Below are positions 3,334 to 5,012 of a stretch of DNA of 5,012 nt, in pieces. The notes beneath the pieces were generated by a model. It saw nothing but the letters and a program-made list of their open reading frames with translations. It did no database searches and was not told the DNA's origin. The translations under genes and the position numbers were made by a program. The DNA is from CAIMZW01 sp037133095. GTDB lineage: Bacteria > Actinomycetota > Actinomycetes > Nanopelagicales > Nanopelagicaceae. The number at the start of each line of letters is the position of its first letter. Positions within the stretch are counted from its first letter, which is position 1. The stretch covers positions 1 through 5,012 of the forward strand of contig JBAXOT010000047.1 of NCBI GenBank assembly GCA_037133095.1, written 5' to 3'.

Positions 3334-5012
3334 ATGTCAGTGGTAAATACACCAGCGACCGCAAAGAGTAAGAAGAGCCTAGGCAAGGGGCTTACTCTGG
3401 AACGCATCTACACCACTGCCGGTGTGCATCCATACGATGAGGTGACGTGGGAACGTCGCGATGTCGTCCAGACCAACTGGAAGTCCGGCGAGGTCATCTT
3501 CGAACAACGTGGCGTCGAATACGCCGATTTCTGGTCCGTCAACGCATCCACCATTGTGACCACGAAGTACTTCCGTGGCGCTGTGGGTCACGAGAACCGC
3601 GAATGGTCGTTGAAGCAAGTTATCGATCGCGTCGTTCTTACTTACACCAAGGCTGGAAAAGAATTTGGTTACTTCGCATCCGATGACGATGCACAAATCT
3701 TCGAACATGAATTGACCTGGATGCTCTTGCACCAAGTATTCTCCTTCAACTCACCTGTCTGGTTCAACGTTGGTACCAACGCGCCACAGCAGGTATCTGC
3801 CTGCTTCATCCTCTCCGTCGATGACACTATGGATTCGATTCTTAACTGGTATCGCGAAGAAGGAATGATCTTCAAAGGCGGTTCCGGTGCTGGTTTGAAC
3901 CTCTCTCGTATTCGTTCCTCCAAGGAATTGCTCAAGTCCGGTGGCTCTGCCTCTGGTCCGGTCTCCTTCATGCGCGGTGCTGATGCATCTGCAGGAACCA
4001 TCAAGAGCGGCGGCGCAACTCGTCGTGCAGCCAAGATGGTTGTTTTGGATGTTGACCATCCAGATATCGAAGAGTTCATCGAGACCAAGGTTCGTGAAGA
4101 AGACAAGATCCGCGCCCTGCGAGACGCTGGATTCGATATGGACCTCGGCGGCCGCGACATCATCTCGGTTCAATATCAGAATGCCAATAACTCGGTTCGT
4201 GTCTCTGATGCCTTCATGCAGGCATACGAGAAGGGCGAGACCTTCGGTCTTCGCGCTCGCGCAACTGGTGAAATCATGGAGACTGTCGAAGCCAAGGATT
4301 TGTTCCGCAAGATGGCCGAAGCTGCATGGGCTTGTGCTGACCCGGGAATTCAATATGACGACACGATCAATGATTGGCACACCAATCCAGAGACCGGTCG
4401 CATCAATGCATCGAACCCTTGCTCGGAATATATGTCGCTCGACAATTCCTCATGCAACCTTGCTTCACTGAACCTCATGAAGTTCTTGATGTCCAATGGT
4501 TCCTTTGATGCCAAGACTTTCGTTAAGGCAACTGAACTCATCATCACCGCGATGGATATCTCTATCTGCTTCGCAGATTTCCCAACCGAGCCAATCGGTG
4601 AGACCACTCGCAACTATCGTCAATTGGGTATCGGTTATGCCAACCTCGGAGCCCTTTTGATGGCTTCTGGTCTTGCATACGATTCCGATGGCGGCCGTCA
4701 GTTGGCTGGTGCGATTACCTCATTGATGACCGGAACTTCCTACCGACGTTCGGCAGAACTCGCCGGCATCGTTGGACCTTACGAAGGCTTTGCCCGTAAC
4801 AAGGATGGCCACACTCGCGTCATGCGCAAGCACGCCAATGCTTCAACCGCTGCTCGTTCAGTTTCTACTCTGGATCGCGATGTTTGGACTGTCGCTAACC
4901 AGGAGTGGGAGAAGTGCTTGCAGATCGGTGAGAAGAATGGCTGGCGCAACGCCCAAGCATCTGTTCTTGCCCCAACTGGAACCATCGGTTTGATGATGGA
5001 TTGCGATACCAC
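3334..5012 (+). CDS. nrdJ: Adenosylcobalamin-dependent (class II) ribonucleoside-diphosphate reductase (N-terminal 559 residues, runs off right edge)
   Basis: This enzyme reduces ribonucleotides to deoxyribonucleotides using a radical generated from coenzyme B12, without needing oxygen. The visible part closely resembles Streptomyces NrdJ, with a short Lys-rich leader and then L-x-x-E-R-I-Y-T-T-A-G-V-H-P-Y-D-E-V (22-37). C157 in V-S-A-C-F-I-L-S is the first redox cysteine, and a Gly-rich G-G-S-G-A-G-L-N loop lies at 182-189. The active site is N361-P-C363-S-E365, where C363 carries the thiyl radical and N361 and E365 assist. C374 (S-S-C-N-L-A-S), 11 residues later, is the second redox cysteine. 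The window ends just after P-T-G-T-I-G-L (547-553), the phosphate-binding loop. Family members are about 950 residues long, so the rest and the C-terminal cysteines are missing. The frame is uninterrupted. The purine-rich stretch GAGGGAAGAGAG (3315-3326) ends 7 nt before the ATG and serves as ribosome-binding site. Confidence 0.96.
   Translation, partial: MSVVNTPATAKSKKSLGKGLTLERIYTTAGVHPYDEVTWERRDVVQTNWKSGEVIFEQRGVEYADFWSVNASTIVTTKYFRGAVGHENREWSLKQVIDRVVLTYTKAGKEFGYFASDDDAQIFEHELTWMLLHQVFSFNSPVWFNVGTNAPQQVSACFILSVDDTMDSILNWYREEGMIFKGGSGAGLNLSRIRSSKELLKSGGSASGPVSFMRGADASAGTIKSGGATRRAAKMVVLDVDHPDIEEFIETKVREEDKIRALRDAGFDMDLGGRDIISVQYQNANNSVRVSDAFMQAYEKGETFGLRARATGEIMETVEAKDLFRKMAEAAWACADPGIQYDDTINDWHTNPETGRINASNPCSEYMSLDNSSCNLASLNLMKFLMSNGSFDAKTFVKATELIITAMDISICFADFPTEPIGETTRNYRQLGIGYANLGALLMASGLAYDSDGGRQLAGAITSLMTGTSYRRSAELAGIVGPYEGFARNKDGHTRVMRKHANASTAARSVSTLDRDVWTVANQEWEKCLQIGEKNGWRNAQASVLAPTGTIGLMMDCDT

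Noticed and set aside
3751..4380. Long open frames opposite and within nrdJ, on both strands
   Set aside because: The + strand frame from 3334 reads through as continuous class II ribonucleotide reductase with all active-site motifs; the others are by-products of its codon pattern.

Overview
The window looks chromosomal and comes from a mid-GC actinobacterium (Actinomycetota). Two things support this. The divergent lexA / small LysM-protein gene pair followed by nrdR matches the order known in mycobacteria (lexA - Rv2719c/ChiZ - nrdR). The nrdR gene is also followed by a B12-dependent ribonucleotide reductase, as in Streptomyces nrdRJ. The freshwater Nanopelagicales type is one possibility, but that is inference from base composition and gene style only.

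Layout. (1) 1-547: the 5' end of lexA on the minus strand, and a divergent gene for a 100-residue membrane-anchored LysM protein of the YneA/ChiZ (SOS cell-division suppressor) type. The ~150-bp region between them holds two near-consensus SOS boxes, each placed on or next to a plausible promoter. (2) 548-2531: an accessory block. It contains a complete DinJ-YafQ type II toxin-antitoxin pair with an 11-bp tandem operator, a minus-strand six-transmembrane voltage-gated-type potassium channel gene, and a complete VapBC pair (AbrB-fold antitoxin, PIN-domain toxin). Parts of this block, especially vapC, are clearly more AT-rich than the nrd genes. (3) 2532-2751: a 220-bp non-coding leader with a candidate pair of NrdR boxes, a short hairpin with a T-tract, and the strong ribosome-binding site of nrdR. 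(4) 2752-5012: nrdR and the first ~559 codons of nrdJ (adenosylcobalamin-dependent ribonucleotide reductase), which runs off the right edge.

How it works together. LexA should repress itself and the LysM protein until DNA damage, when division is paused. NrdR, an ATP/dATP-sensing zinc repressor, should control its own operon with NrdJ, which makes dNTPs for replication and repair. The toxin-antitoxin/channel cassette separates the two halves of what is normally a compact DNA-damage/dNTP-supply neighbourhood, so it is best read as a later insertion. No transposase, integrase, tRNA, rRNA or CRISPR array is visible.
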